The translations under genes were made by a program, and so were the position numbers. Source: Thamnidium elegans (Eukaryota > Mucoromycota > Mucoromycetes > Mucorales > Mucoraceae). From it: 64,000 nt of DNA. Below the pieces are notes generated by a model that did no database searches, was not told the DNA's origin, and saw nothing but the letters and a program-made list of their open reading frames with translations. Shown in pieces: positions 23,212 through 34,148 of this stretch; the first letter of the stretch is position 1, and the number at the start of each line of letters is the position of its first letter. Location of the stretch: contig JAIXMG010000007.1 in assembly GCA_025201345.1 (NCBI GenBank), positions 682,001-746,000 of the forward strand. The letters run 5' to 3'.

Positions 23212-25436
23212 TTAGGTTGGATTACGGATATTCATTATATGTTGAAAGTAATCTCTGAATTGTTTAGGTGAACTCATTCGTAAAAGATTAAAATGCGTAA
23301 ACATTTTCAAATTCTAACAAAGAGTAAAGTAAGCTTTTCGTTTCGTTTAATATATACTATTAAAAACTTACATGTTTAATCTCTGTCAAGGAAGCTCTCT
23401 CGTCAGGATCAATTGTTACTAGTCTTTGTGAAAAAGCATGCAACAAACCAGTCTGTTTGAGTACTTGACTGCACGGAGGAACATTGATACGAGCTATGTT
23501 ATTCATAGCTTCATTTTCATTCGGTATAGGGATATAACTAAATTGTCCGTCAATCATTTCAATTAAAACTAATCCCAAGGACCAGATATCGGATTTATCT
23601 CCAAAGTTTTTGTTTCTATCAGCCACTTCTGGCGCCATAAACTATATGTATAAAATGGTCAAAACGGTATATATACTAATAATAAATAAACTTACAGCTA
23701 TTGTTCCCGATGGTGATCTGTTTATACATTTAACATATTTAACCATTCCAAAATCTGCAACTTTAACCTCGCCGTTAAAACCAATCAAAATATTGTCAGA
23801 TTTCACATCATTATGGAATACGCCATGAACTTTCCGGAGGTGCAATAAACCTGCCGTGATCTAAAAAGCCAATGGAAATATATATATAGTTAGCAAAAAA
23901 TATACGGGTACAAGTGGTAAAGTGTTTACTTCATTTAAAATGTGTAGTGTATGTTCTTCTGGTAATTTTCGACCTGTACTGCGGATGAACTTATTCAAAG
24001 GACATTTCATTAAATCCATAGCAATTACTATCTTATCATTTGGCTCGTCAAAATAAAAATTTTGGAGACGTACAATATTACGATGAGCACTCTTTGGGGA
24101 CATTATAGATAGCTCTAGTAAGATTTCATCCGCCTTAAAACCCCTACAATGTAATGAAACTTCTAACGTCTTCAATGCTACCTTATTATTATCGCATACA
24201 CGACGTCCAACAATTACCTTGCCATTAACTCTAAATAAATACGTAAGGTGATAATGTTAGTTATATACTGCGAGAAAAAAAAATTAGGTCATTTTACCCT
24301 TCACCTAAAATCTGTGGTGTAGGTTTTATATGTTTTATAAAACCTTCTTCAACGAATCCGAACGGTATGTCTTTCTTGATCATTTGTAAGAAACACTTTT
24401 TGTTGTAGCTTCTGTAATACATCCCGTCCTCAATAATTCGTCTTTGAACATTTAAGCATACTTCTTTTGTTAGACCCCGTTTCAGAGCATAATATAACCT
24501 ATCTACTTTCTTTCCAGGGAAACCCTCCATTTCTAAACTATCGTTATAATACCTTTCTGGTGATCTTCTATATGAAGGGATTACTTCTACCTTTGAAAAT
24601 CGCCGCCGGTTATACAACTGTAAACTATCAGGCTTTTTCTGATCGTTTATCTCATCCTCCAAATTTTGTTTTTTGTGTTGGTGTCCTTGACCATTTTGAT
24701 GTAAAGGCGCGGGTAGGTTAGATGTGACGAGAGATGTTACAGGCATTTTTTGGTTTTGTCGTTGTGCTTGTTGTTGTTGCAATTGTTTTGCTTGTTGTGT
24801 TTGTTGTGCTTGCTGTGCTTGTTGTGCTTGCTGTGCTTGTTGTGCTTTATTCAATGGACGCACTTTCGAGTAATAATCTTTCCATTCGTTTTTCAATTCC
24901 TGCGAATTATGATGTTGCTGACGTTGTTGTTGAAACTGATACTGCTGCAGTGCCTGTTCCAAGTCGTCTTCAAAAATGATTTCGTTGTTTTTAATTGTTT
25001 TATTGTCAGCGGAATTGTCAGGCAGAATAGGCAAGTTTTTCTCTTGCTTTTTATGCTGTAATTTTTTTAAAGCCGTTATTACGCTACCCTTTTTAAAAAC
25101 AGTTTGTGTCAAATTAATATGTGTAGGTTGAAGTGGATCCGTGGGGGCCGATTGGTACAAAGTTCGAAAGAAATCACTGATATACATGTTTTCAAGCCCT
25201 CCTATATTGTTGCTGTTTTGGGGTTGAATTAGATCTGCTTGTCGACCAGTGTATTCGCGCACAGTTTCGTTGTATTGTAATTTAGGAGTAGATATATGGA
25301 GACCAGTGGGATTACTTAAACTACTGTTGTATTGAAATTCCATATCATCTGCTTGAAAAATATTTAGGCCCGTATAATTAATAAGTCCGGAAATTTTATC
25401 AAGCATAGCACCTGCAACACCAAAGAGGCACTTCAT
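23212..25436 (-). CDS. Divergent STE20/PAK-like protein kinase with Q/A-rich N-terminus
   Basis: Five exons: 25436-24298, 24230-23930, 23860-23696, 23641-23372 and 23313-23212 (658 aa). The N-terminal ~380 residues are largely disordered, with an AQQ-repeat and polyQ stretch at about 195-225. The kinase domain starts with a glycine loop split by intron 1 (LGEGVNGKV) and has VALK for the ATP lysine. The catalytic loop is VFHNDVKSDNIL, so the usual HRD is HND. DFGMVKYV, APEV and DIWSLGLVLIEM follow. The KSDN loop and APE region are closest to STE20/PAK kinases, but no PBD/CRIB is visible. Without the HRD arginine it is a non-RD kinase, so activation-loop phosphorylation may not be needed. Substrate unknown. 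Confidence 0.8.
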
Positions 25437-25700
25437 TTTGTTTTAAAGAATTATTTTTTTAAAAAAAAAAAGGTAATAAAAAAAAGTTTATTTATATGCT
25501 TTCGAAAGTTGAGCTCTTTATTCTCAAGTAAAAGAATCCCCCACTAAATGGCTTATTATTTTATATTGCAGCGACATTATGATAAAGAGGCTTAAAAGGC
25601 TACAATCATTACTTGACATAATAGGATGGTTATTCCCACTTCTCAAGGTACGTAAATGTAAATATATACAATTATTTTGGACAATGAGATTTTATTATTA

Positions 25701-26102
25701 TTATTCAAATGTAGAAGTAATATCACCGTTATTGTTAGCAATTCTCCAACTATCGTAACATATTTTTAAACTTGAGTCTATGCCTACCATTAATTTAGTA
25801 ATTTCGAGTATTGCGTAGGAAGAATTAGCCGTACTGTAGTCAAACATATCTTTAAGATGTCTCATTAAAACTATGGCATTATATAAACTGCATCTGTAAC
25901 ACCTATATTGACAAGTAGACCAAAAAGGATCAAGGGCTTCATAATCTGAATGGGTTTGCTCCAGCATAAATAGATTAACTATTCTTGGACGAAATTCAGC
26001 GGTACATGCTCTTTCACAAACATTCAAATCTTGTTCTCCGTCACAATAAACGGTTGCGAATAAAAAAGATAAAGAAAACAATAATCCAAGCAAAAGTTTC
26101 AT
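25701..26102 (-). CDS. Small secreted six-cysteine protein, array member 1
   Basis: Single exon, 133 aa. A signal peptide of about 20 residues is followed by a mature chain with the pattern shared across the array: CERAC, then FWSTCQYRCYRC about 30 residues later, then a single late Cys before DSW and the tail STFE. This gives six Cys in the mature protein (allowing three disulfides). No known family was recognised. It lies at the 3' end of the array and is transcribed in the same direction as the other five. Confidence 0.85.
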   Translation of the reverse strand: MKLLLGLLFSLSFLFATVYCDGEQDLNVCERACTAEFRPRIVNLFMLEQTHSDYEALDPFWSTCQYRCYRCSLYNAIVLMRHLKDMFDYSTANSSYAILEITKLMVGIDSSLKICYDSWRIANNNGDITSTFE

Positions 26103-26463
26103 TGTCGTGTTATAAAGACTAACAAGGGAAATGATTATAATTTATTACCTTTTTTTATACGTAGAAATATTTTTTCCCCCCTGAACCCATATGTTCCCTT
26201 TTTAGATGTTCTAGGTGCATCTGTTAGATATATTTTAGATATATTATTATAGCTTTTCGCTCTGGTAATTATCATATCGATACACTTAATCTCTTTATAT
26301 ATATATATCATACTAATACTTGTATATTTACATCATATTGGGTTTTATTTATTATTATAAATGTAAAAAGGTTGTAGACTCCTTTTAAAAAAAACAATGA
26401 AATAATGAATCTTTTTTTTTTGCCTTAAATAATTGGCACATTATATATATACATAAACTTTTA

Positions 26464-26868
26464 TTAACCAAATGTGGAAGCGGTATCGTTCAATCTATTA
26501 GCAATTATCCATCTCTGATAACAAGTGTCTTCGAAGCTAGTATCTATAGAATTAAGAATACGTGTAATGCCTACAATGGCATGTTGCTCATTTTTTTCTG
26601 AGCCCAAAAACATTGTTTTGAGTTTTTCCATTGCCTGAGTCATACCAGTTAAATGACATCGATAGCATCTGTACTGACAAGTTTGCCAATGAGGTATAAG
26701 GGCTTCGAAGTCGGCATAAACTCGTTCACGGGGAATTATGCTAACCAACTTTGGCCGAAAATTTATATTACACGCTACTCTACATATTTCCAGATCTTGT
26801 TGGGCGTCAGCTTGAATCATTAAAAAAAAACTTGATAAAGTCAATAATAGATATACGAGTTTCATCAA
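26464..26868 (-). CDS. Small secreted six-cysteine protein, array member 2
   Basis: Single exon, 134 aa. It has a hydrophobic signal peptide, CRVAC, the invariant HWQTCQYRCYRC core and CYQRWIIAN near the end, with tail STFG. Between the core and the last Cys it has a charged helix (MEKLKTMFLGSEKNEQ) that varies among paralogs. It is 361 bp from member 1, with an AT-rich spacer that holds its promoter and no other gene. Confidence 0.85.
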   Translation of the reverse strand: MMKLVYLLLTLSSFFLMIQADAQQDLEICRVACNINFRPKLVSIIPRERVYADFEALIPHWQTCQYRCYRCHLTGMTQAMEKLKTMFLGSEKNEQHAIVGITRILNSIDTSFEDTCYQRWIIANRLNDTASTFG

Positions 26869-27265
26869 TGCTTTTAAAGTAAAAGTTAGTAACTTTCAAG
26901 TATAAAAAACGATTTTGTAGACCATAATATATATGCAGTACGAACGGTATGTTGTACTGATATTTCTAATTACCGAGTAGCTTAATAAATTTTAATATAC
27001 GAACTTCTTCTTGAGTGCGATTTCCTACTTTCAATATGAAGAGATAGTTAATTAAAGAGTATAAAAAAAGAGAGAGAGAGATAGTTCAAGTTTAGTTTAT
27101 AAGGCTTCTGACAATTTGATTATCGTGAGCGCTGCACTGTTGTAGAATAATGAAATAAGATTTTATTTATTTATTTATTATAGTTATTATCTCATTCATT
27201 TAACAGTAATTTACTTTATAAAGTAAGATTAATTATTTTTTCCATGCTTGACCAGTAGAATAACG

Positions 27266-27667
27266 TTAAAACTTGGATGTACTGTCGTTGTCTCTGATAG
27301 CAAATAACCAGGGATTATAGCAGGTCCATTGTAAATCGTGTCTTATAGCATCGAAACATTTTGAAATAATTGTATAACCACGAGTACCGTGATATTGATC
27401 GTCATCAAACATCGTTTGTATCATATTCATACGTTTAATAGCTCCTACCAGATAGCATCGATGACATCTATACTGACATGTTGTCCAATACGGTAAAATA
27501 GCTTCAAAGTCAGCTGGAGTTCGATTCTCGTTATCATTCAAAGCATCGATTCTAGTAATAAAGTCTTCCTCACAAACTCTTTTACACGTATAAAAATCTT
27601 GTTGACAAACTACTACAGAGAGACTAAATAAAATAACTAACAATAAATATATAATATTGGATTTCAT
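27266..27667 (-). CDS. Small secreted six-cysteine protein, array member 3
   Basis: Single exon, 133 aa. It has a signal peptide (IIYLLLVILFSLSVVVC), CKRVC and YWTTCQYRCHRC. This is the only member with His for Tyr in the core. CYNPWLFAI and the tail STSKF follow. There is one extra Cys in the middle (SKCFDAI), so pairing may differ from the other members. Members 3 and 4 are the most alike and only 155 bp apart, suggesting the most recent duplication. Confidence 0.85.
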   Translation of the reverse strand: MKSNIIYLLLVILFSLSVVVCQQDFYTCKRVCEEDFITRIDALNDNENRTPADFEAILPYWTTCQYRCHRCYLVGAIKRMNMIQTMFDDDQYHGTRGYTIISKCFDAIRHDLQWTCYNPWLFAIRDNDSTSKF

Positions 27668-27822
27668 TGGTGCTTGAAATAATAATTAGTAAAAAAAAAA
27701 TATATATATATATATACAATTGCAAAAAAAAAAAAGCCCCCCATATATATATTATATAAGAACAATAAAATAATTTTTTTAAATTTGGTATATTTTATTA
27801 TATGCTATTATTAAGTATATGT

Positions 27823-28233
27823 TTATGAAAATGAGGATGTATTATCATCATCATTAATGGCATTTTGCCACAGGGTGTAACAGCTCCATTTTAAACTATG
27901 AATCACAGAATTCATGTCACTCAAAAAATTTGTAAGGCCAAGCACACCAGTATATACATTACTGTCAAATCTAGTTTTCATATGATTTATAGCACGGATT
28001 CCTTCAGGAAGATAACATCGGTAACATCTATATTGACATGTTGACCAAAAGGGTAATATATCCTCGTAATCGGATATTGATCGAGTATGGTTCCGAACCA
28101 TTGCATCTATTCTAGGGAGAAGATCTTCATCACAAACTTTTTTACATGTATTTAGATCATCTTGACCGGTGCATACTATTACAGAGAGACAAGATAAAAA
28201 CGCCAGCAATAAATGTACGGTATTAAACTTCAT
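27823..28233 (-). CDS. Small secreted six-cysteine protein, array member 4
   Basis: Single exon, 136 aa. Signal peptide, CKKVC, FWSTCQYRCYRC, CYTLWQNAI and tail TSSFS. The mature chain is acidic around the first Cys pair. It shares the MNxMIxTMF/MKTRF-type helix with member 3. No recognised domain, and no glycosylphosphatidylinositol signal or second membrane segment, so it is likely secreted free. Confidence 0.85.
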   Translation of the reverse strand: MKFNTVHLLLAFLSCLSVIVCTGQDDLNTCKKVCDEDLLPRIDAMVRNHTRSISDYEDILPFWSTCQYRCYRCYLPEGIRAINHMKTRFDSNVYTGVLGLTNFLSDMNSVIHSLKWSCYTLWQNAINDDDNTSSFS

Positions 28234-28445
28234 TGATGTATCGAAACTGCTACGTATAAAAGTATGTTTGTAAAAGAAAGATAAATAATATAAGGTATAA
28301 TAGTATCAATCTACCTAAGTATATATATATATATATATATACGTAGTCAGTGAACAATAAAATCAATCTATTTTATTAAAACCATATGTCGGTTCATTAA
28401 TTTTAAGGGGATGGTCTAACATAAAGATCTATTTATACAACAGAA

Positions 28446-28850
28446 TTAAAATACGGAGTCAATATCGTTTTCACTGTTAGCGACATCCCATTCATTATAA
28501 CAGTCTTCTAGTGCTTGATCGATATGATATATGGTTGTAGCTATTTTGATTGTAGAAAAAGGGGTGTTTATTTTCTGAGGTTCCAGACACTCTTCCAGTT
28601 CGATCATATCTTGAATACCTACATTCAGACTGCATCTGTAACATCTGTATTGACAGGTAGTCCAATAAGAGTTCAAATTTACGTAGTCTTCATTAGTAAA
28701 CTCAATGTTTAATAAATTAACTAATTTTGTCAAAAAATCAGTGCTGCATGCTTTACGACAATTATTTACGTCTTGTTGACCATTTGAATAAACCACGACA
28801 AAGAAGTTTGATAAACTAATAATATAATATAATAAAACACTTGACTTCAT
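28446..28850 (-). CDS. Small secreted six-cysteine protein, array member 5
   Basis: Single exon, 134 aa. Signal peptide, CRKAC, YWTTCQYRCYRC, CYNEWDVAN and tail DSVF. It has an additional Cys in the variable region (LEECLEPQ). The mature region is strongly acidic compared with member 2. Confidence 0.85.
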   Translation of the reverse strand: MKSSVLLYYIISLSNFFVVVYSNGQQDVNNCRKACSTDFLTKLVNLLNIEFTNEDYVNLNSYWTTCQYRCYRCSLNVGIQDMIELEECLEPQKINTPFSTIKIATTIYHIDQALEDCYNEWDVANSENDIDSVF

Positions 28851-29093
28851 GGTAATAATAATAATAAAAAAAAAAGAATAATGTTCATTATCAAATACTT
28901 AGTATAATATATACTTTTTTTCTTTTTTTTTTTTTAGAGACAATAAAGAAATATCAACTATTAGCATATATAATAATATTCGAAATAAGTATTTACGCAA
29001 AAAAACAATCAAACAAAAACTAAAAATAATTTTACTACGGGATGTTTTATTTAACACAATGAAATGTCATAATATGATATATCAAAATCAAAG

Positions 29094-29504
29094 CTATTCA
29101 AAGGTAGATTCGAAATCCTCGGCTTCATTAGCATCTTTCCATTGATTATAACAGGACCGTAAACTTTGATCTACATTTTCAATTACAATAGCTATATCTA
29201 AACGGGACCTAATATTACTTTGATATTCAATTCTAAAAAGATTTTTAAGGTATCGCATAGCTTTGGCTGCGGTAGGCAAATAGCACCTGTAGCACCTATA
29301 TTGACATTCGTTCCAATAAGGATCGATATTATCATATTCAGAGTTCAATATTTCTGTAGAGTTTAAGAGTTTCACTAGTTTTGGAAGAAATTCAATATTA
29401 CAAGCTCGCTCGCAATACTTGAAAAAGTCGTTTTGATTGTCAGCATATACCGTGATAAACGAGCAGGTAAGAATAGAACATAGTAATCCAAAATTGAGCT
29501 TCAT
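29094..29504 (-). CDS. Small secreted six-cysteine protein, array member 6
   Basis: Single exon, 136 aa. Signal peptide, YCERACNIEF, YWNECQYRCYRC, CYNQWKDAN and tail STFE. It is the 5'-most member on the minus strand and shares a 320 bp divergent intergenic region with SMC2. The end resembles member 1 (STFE), so the outer members keep the same tail. Confidence 0.85.
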   Translation of the reverse strand: MKLNFGLLCSILTCSFITVYADNQNDFFKYCERACNIEFLPKLVKLLNSTEILNSEYDNIDPYWNECQYRCYRCYLPTAAKAMRYLKNLFRIEYQSNIRSRLDIAIVIENVDQSLRSCYNQWKDANEAEDFESTFE

Positions 29505-29660
29505 ATATTGTGCTAAAGTAATATATATATCAAAGCAAGATAATAAATGGTATTTCTAGTAATATATATTTATTCAGAAAAAAAAAAGCCTCCTATATGT
29601 ATCTTTTCTGAAATAACGACCTTTCTTTTTTTCCTGTTTGTTGCCCTGATTATTAATACG

Positions 29661-29668
29661 GCGCCAAA
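29661..29668. promoter_or_regulatory. Candidate E2F/DP site upstream of SMC2
   Basis: GCGCCAAA is the complement of the E2F consensus TTTGGCGC. It lies about 157 bp before the SMC2 ATG and is followed by an ACGCG core near 29674. Condensin genes are commonly cell-cycle controlled, and a DP gene is present in this window. The functional link is inference. Confidence 0.4.
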
Positions 29669-29741
29669 AAAAAACGCGATTGAATACAATTTTACGTGAC
29701 CGCGTTAAGCGTTATTACCTTATTCAACCAAATATACGATT

Positions 29742-29746
<5 letters not shown>

Positions 29747-29783
<37 letters not shown>
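29747..29783 (+). repeat. CT microsatellite in the SMC2 promoter
   Basis: A run of about 18 CT units ends about 40 bp upstream of the SMC2 ATG. Pyrimidine-rich tracts at this position are common in fungal promoters. Confidence 0.8.
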
Positions 29784-29788
<5 letters not shown>

Positions 29789-29824
29789 TTTCTATAGACA
29801 ACAGTTTATTCTCTATATATCACC

Positions 29825-32800
29825 ATGTACCTAGAGGAACTCCTTATTGAAGGTTTTAAATCCTATGTATCAAGAACACAAATTACAGGCTGGGACCCTG
29901 AGTTCAATGCAATCACTGGTTTAAATGGTACTGGTAAATCTAATATTCTAGATGCCATTTGTTTCGTTTTAGGTATTACCAATCTCTCACAGGTAAAAAT
30001 GATAATATAAAATATTACTTTTTATTGTAACTAAATGTATATATATAGGTTAGAGCTAGTAATTTGCAAGATTTGATTTATAAACGTGGTCAGGCAGGCG
30101 TTACAAAAGCTTCAGTTACAATTGTTTTCAATAACGAAAATAGAGAGAAAAGCCCATTAGGATTTGAAGCCTATAAACAAATTACAGTAACAAGACAAGT
30201 AAGAACATTGAGGTTTATTTTTGTTTTATTTTTTTCTCCCTCTGTAAAGAATGCTAACATACTTTTTTCAAGGTTTTAATGGGCGGTAGAACTAAATACA
30301 TTGTTAATGGTCATAACGCTCAGCAGCAAACAGTTCAGAGTTTATTTCAGTCAGTTCAGTTGAATATTAATAACCCTCACTTTTTAATTATGCAAGGTCG
30401 GATTACTAAGGTACTTAATATGAAGCCTGTAGAGATATTGAATATGGTAGAAGAAGCGGCAGGTACAAAAATGTTTGAGGATCGAAAGGCGAAAGCCAGT
30501 GCTATTATGGGAAAGAAGGAGCGTAAAGTAGAAGAGATCGATAAGGTAATTTATATAAATAAAAAATGATGGATATATCTTTAATTTTATATTTTTTCGT
30601 TAGCGTTTGTTGGAAGATATTATACCAAAATTGGATCGTCTTCGTGAAGAAAAGAGAATTTATCAAGAGTTCCAAAAGAATGAAACAGAAATGGAAATGT
30701 TGAATAGATTGGTTATTTCATATGAGTACAAAAAGCATGATGAACGATTAAATCGATCGGACACAGATAATACGGATAGAATTTCAAAGTTGGAAGAGTG
30801 CAAAACTATGCAAAATACAGTTAAAAAAGAAATCGACAAGATTAACGAAGCAGAGAAAATATTGTCTGACAGTTTAAAGGCAAATTCGCCTGGTGGAAAG
30901 AAGATTGAAGCGCTGGAAACCCAAATCAAGAAATACTCTAGTAAAAAAGTACAATTGAGCACTAAAAATAAGCTAGTGGGATCCTCTATAACAGATGAAC
31001 AACAGGCATTGGCAACTTTAGCATCTCAAAAGGGAGGGGTAAATATAAAAAAAAATCACAAGTACCAGTTTTGATGCGTGATTAATTATTATTATTTAGA
31101 TGAATCAAAGTTTGAGTGATCAAAAACGAGCTTATGAAAAAATTAACGAAGAGTACGAAACATTTAAAACCACTTATGACGAAAAGACAGAAGAGATGAA
31201 ACGCACTGATGAATTACTTCAAGCATTGACAACTGGTGTTTCAGCTGAAGAAGGTAAAGAAAATGGTTATATGGAACAATTGCAGCAATCCAAAAATATG
31301 GCAAATCAAGCCTCAACTTCTGAAGAACAAGCATCGTTGAAAATTAAACATTTACATAAAGAGCTTTCTGAAAAGGAACCTCAAGCTGCAAAAGCATTGG
31401 CTGAAAGTCAAGGTTCTGTAGTCGCGTTGGAAAAGAAAAAGGCTGAGATCAAAGAATTAGAGGTAAAACTATAATTAAGGTTTTTTTTTAATACGCAAAA
31501 TTAATAGCTTATGTAGGCTCAGTTGGGTGTATTGAACTGGAACCCTGAAATTGAAAATGGTCTCTTGTCTAGAAAGAGAAAAGAACAAGACATTATAAAC
31601 GAGTTGTATGATAAACAAGAATCATTATCAAGAAAGTTATCTAGTCTTGATTTTCAATATACGAATCCAACACACGATTTTGATCGTTCCAAAGTAAAGG
31701 GATTAGTAGCAGAATTAATTCATTTGGATCAAGACAAATTTGATGCTTCTACGGCTTTAGAAATTTGTGCTGGAGGTAAACTTTATAATGTTGTAGTTGA
31801 AAACGAAAAGGTTGGTGGTCAACTCTTGGATAAAGGAAAGTTAAGACGTAGGTGGACCTTAATTCCTTTAAACAAAATTCAAGGCAAAAAGATTTCCCAT
31901 CATAAAATAGCAAAGGCTGAAAAAATTGCACCTGGTAAAGTCAATTTAGCTTTGAGTTTAATTGGTTATGAAGATGAAGTACATGAAGCCATGGAATGGA
32001 TTTTCGGTGGCACCTTTATCTGTGACGATGCTCAAAGCGCAAAAAATATTACATTTAATAAAGAAATCTTTACCAAGTCAGTTACATTGGATGGTGATGT
32101 ATACGATCCTCATGGTACTTTATCTGGTGGTTCAAAGCCTAATGCTTCTGGTATCTTGATCAAGGTACAAGAATTAAATGAAGTACGTGCAGATATCAAG
32201 CACCATACTCAGTTATTACAAGACTTGGAAAAGGAAATTGAATCGTCTCAAAAATCAATTGCTGAATATAAAAAGTGTAAACAACGTTTGGACCTTCAAA
32301 GTCATGAATTTTCTTTGCTTGAACAACGTATGGGCAAAAGTTCTTATGCTCAGGTATATAATTATACTTATATATTTATATATTTATATATTTCAACTAA
32401 AAAAAAAAATCTAGTTGGCTGCTCGTGTACAAACATTGAAAGATCATATTATAGAACAAGAAGAAGTTAAGAAACAAGCTAGTTTATCAAAAGAAAAGGC
32501 ATTTCGAGAGTGTAAACGTATCGAAGAGGAAATGACTGATTTCCATGATAATAAAGATACAAAATTGGATGAAATGACGGTAATATATATATATATATAT
32601 ACTTATAATATACATCATGCTTATATATTATTATCATACGATAGCTTCGTGTCGAAAAACTAAAGAAAGAGTTGAAAAAGAGTAGTAGTAAATTGAAGGA
32701 AATGCAACGAGCTGTTCAAACATTTGAGCTTGGCATAGAACAACAAAAGTCTGATATTGACGAATGCGATAATAAAATGAATGAGGTTCGTGAATCTATC

Positions 32801-34148
32801 GATAAGTATAAGTCCGATGCTGCTGAGATAACCAAAGAGCTGGAAGAAATATTACTTTTTATTACTGAAAGCAACAAAGAACTTGAAGAAGAGCGTACTA
32901 TCATGAACGCTCAAAATGAGGAACATACCGAATTGTGTGAATTCCTTGAACGTAAAAAGAAGGAATTGGCAAACTTGGGCTTAGAAATTCAAAAGATGAC
33001 TCATGAAAACGACAGGTTCCAAAAAGAAAGACTTACTTCACAACAAATTGTACAAGATATGGAAAAGAGATATGACTGGATTGCTGATGAAAAACAGTTT
33101 GTATCCCTTTCTTTTTTATACATGTATAATTTAACTAGTAAACTAAAATGATACCTTTTTTATTCTAGATTTTTCGGTGAACCAGGTTCTGCTTATGATC
33201 ATCAAAACATGAATTTGGCTGATGCTAAAACAGAACTTAAGAAATTGGTTCAAAAGCATGATTCCATGCGTAAGCAAATTAATGTTCGAGTCATGAATAT
33301 GATTGACAGGTAAATATATATATATATATGTGTGTGTGTGTATGTATACATTATATTATTTACTAAACGTATTCTTTCTAGTAACGAAAAAAAAGAAAAG
33401 GCATTAAAAGGAATGTTGGCTACGGTTCAAAAAGATAAGAAAAAGATTGAAGAAACCATTCGTACATTAGAAAACTACAAAATGGAAGCACTTGAAAAGA
33501 CATTCCATAAAGTCAACAAGGACTTTTCAGAAATCTTTGGTGACCTTTTAGATGGTAATACCTGTAAATTACAAGCTCTTGAAGGAAAATCGATTTCTGA
33601 AGGCTTGGAAGTAAAGGTATGTCTTGGTGGTGTATGGAAACAAAGTCTGACTGAATTAAGTGGTGGTCAAAGGTAAAAAAAAAAAAAAGCCAGAGTAATT
33701 CGTACTTAATGTTTGGATTATGATATTAACAGTATATTATTAGATCATTAATCGCCTTATCTTTGATTTTATCACTGCTTCAATTTAAACCTGCTCCCAT
33801 GTATATCTTGGATGAAGTGGATGCTGCACTTGATTTAGCACATACACAAAATATCGGGTCATTATTGCGTACTAGATTTAAGGGATCCCAATTTCTGGTG
33901 GTATCCCTTAAAGATGGTATGTTTAATAATGCCAATGTGCTATTTAAAACACGTTTCAGGGACGGTACATCCGTAGTAGAGGTAATACTTGCGGAAAAAA
34001 AAAAAAAAAAAAAAAAAAATGGAATAATGAAACTTATGTAAATATATTTAATAATTAGAGAACCACGCCTTATCGTAAGGAATCAGCAGAGGTTGCCAAC
34101 AGAAAGCGTGCAAGGGGAGGAAAAGAAAACAGAGGTACAGCCGCCTGA
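29825..34148 (+). CDS. SMC2: Condensin subunit SMC2
   Basis: Twelve exons joined in phase: 29825-29992, 30049-30198, 30273-30545, 30604-31038, 31100-31462, 31517-32353, 32415-32579, 32645-33096, 33169-33309, 33382-33672, 33744-33981 and 34059-34148 (1200 aa, normal for SMC2). It is the ATPase core that partners SMC4 in condensin and compacts mitotic chromosomes. The N-terminus [20 protein letters not shown] and the Walker [10 protein letters not shown] are diagnostic. The first coiled coil leads to a hinge around [20 protein letters not shown]...[13 protein letters not shown]. After the second coil come the LSGGQR signature and the Walker B/D-loop [10 protein letters not shown]. Exon 8 must end before GTTTGT inside AAACAGTTT to give the conserved DEKQFFGEPG. 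Confidence 0.97.

Noticed and set aside
24467..25061. Plus-strand frames rich in Leu/Val and Cys
   Set aside because: They are the complement of the CAA/CAG Q/A-rich region of the kinase gene.
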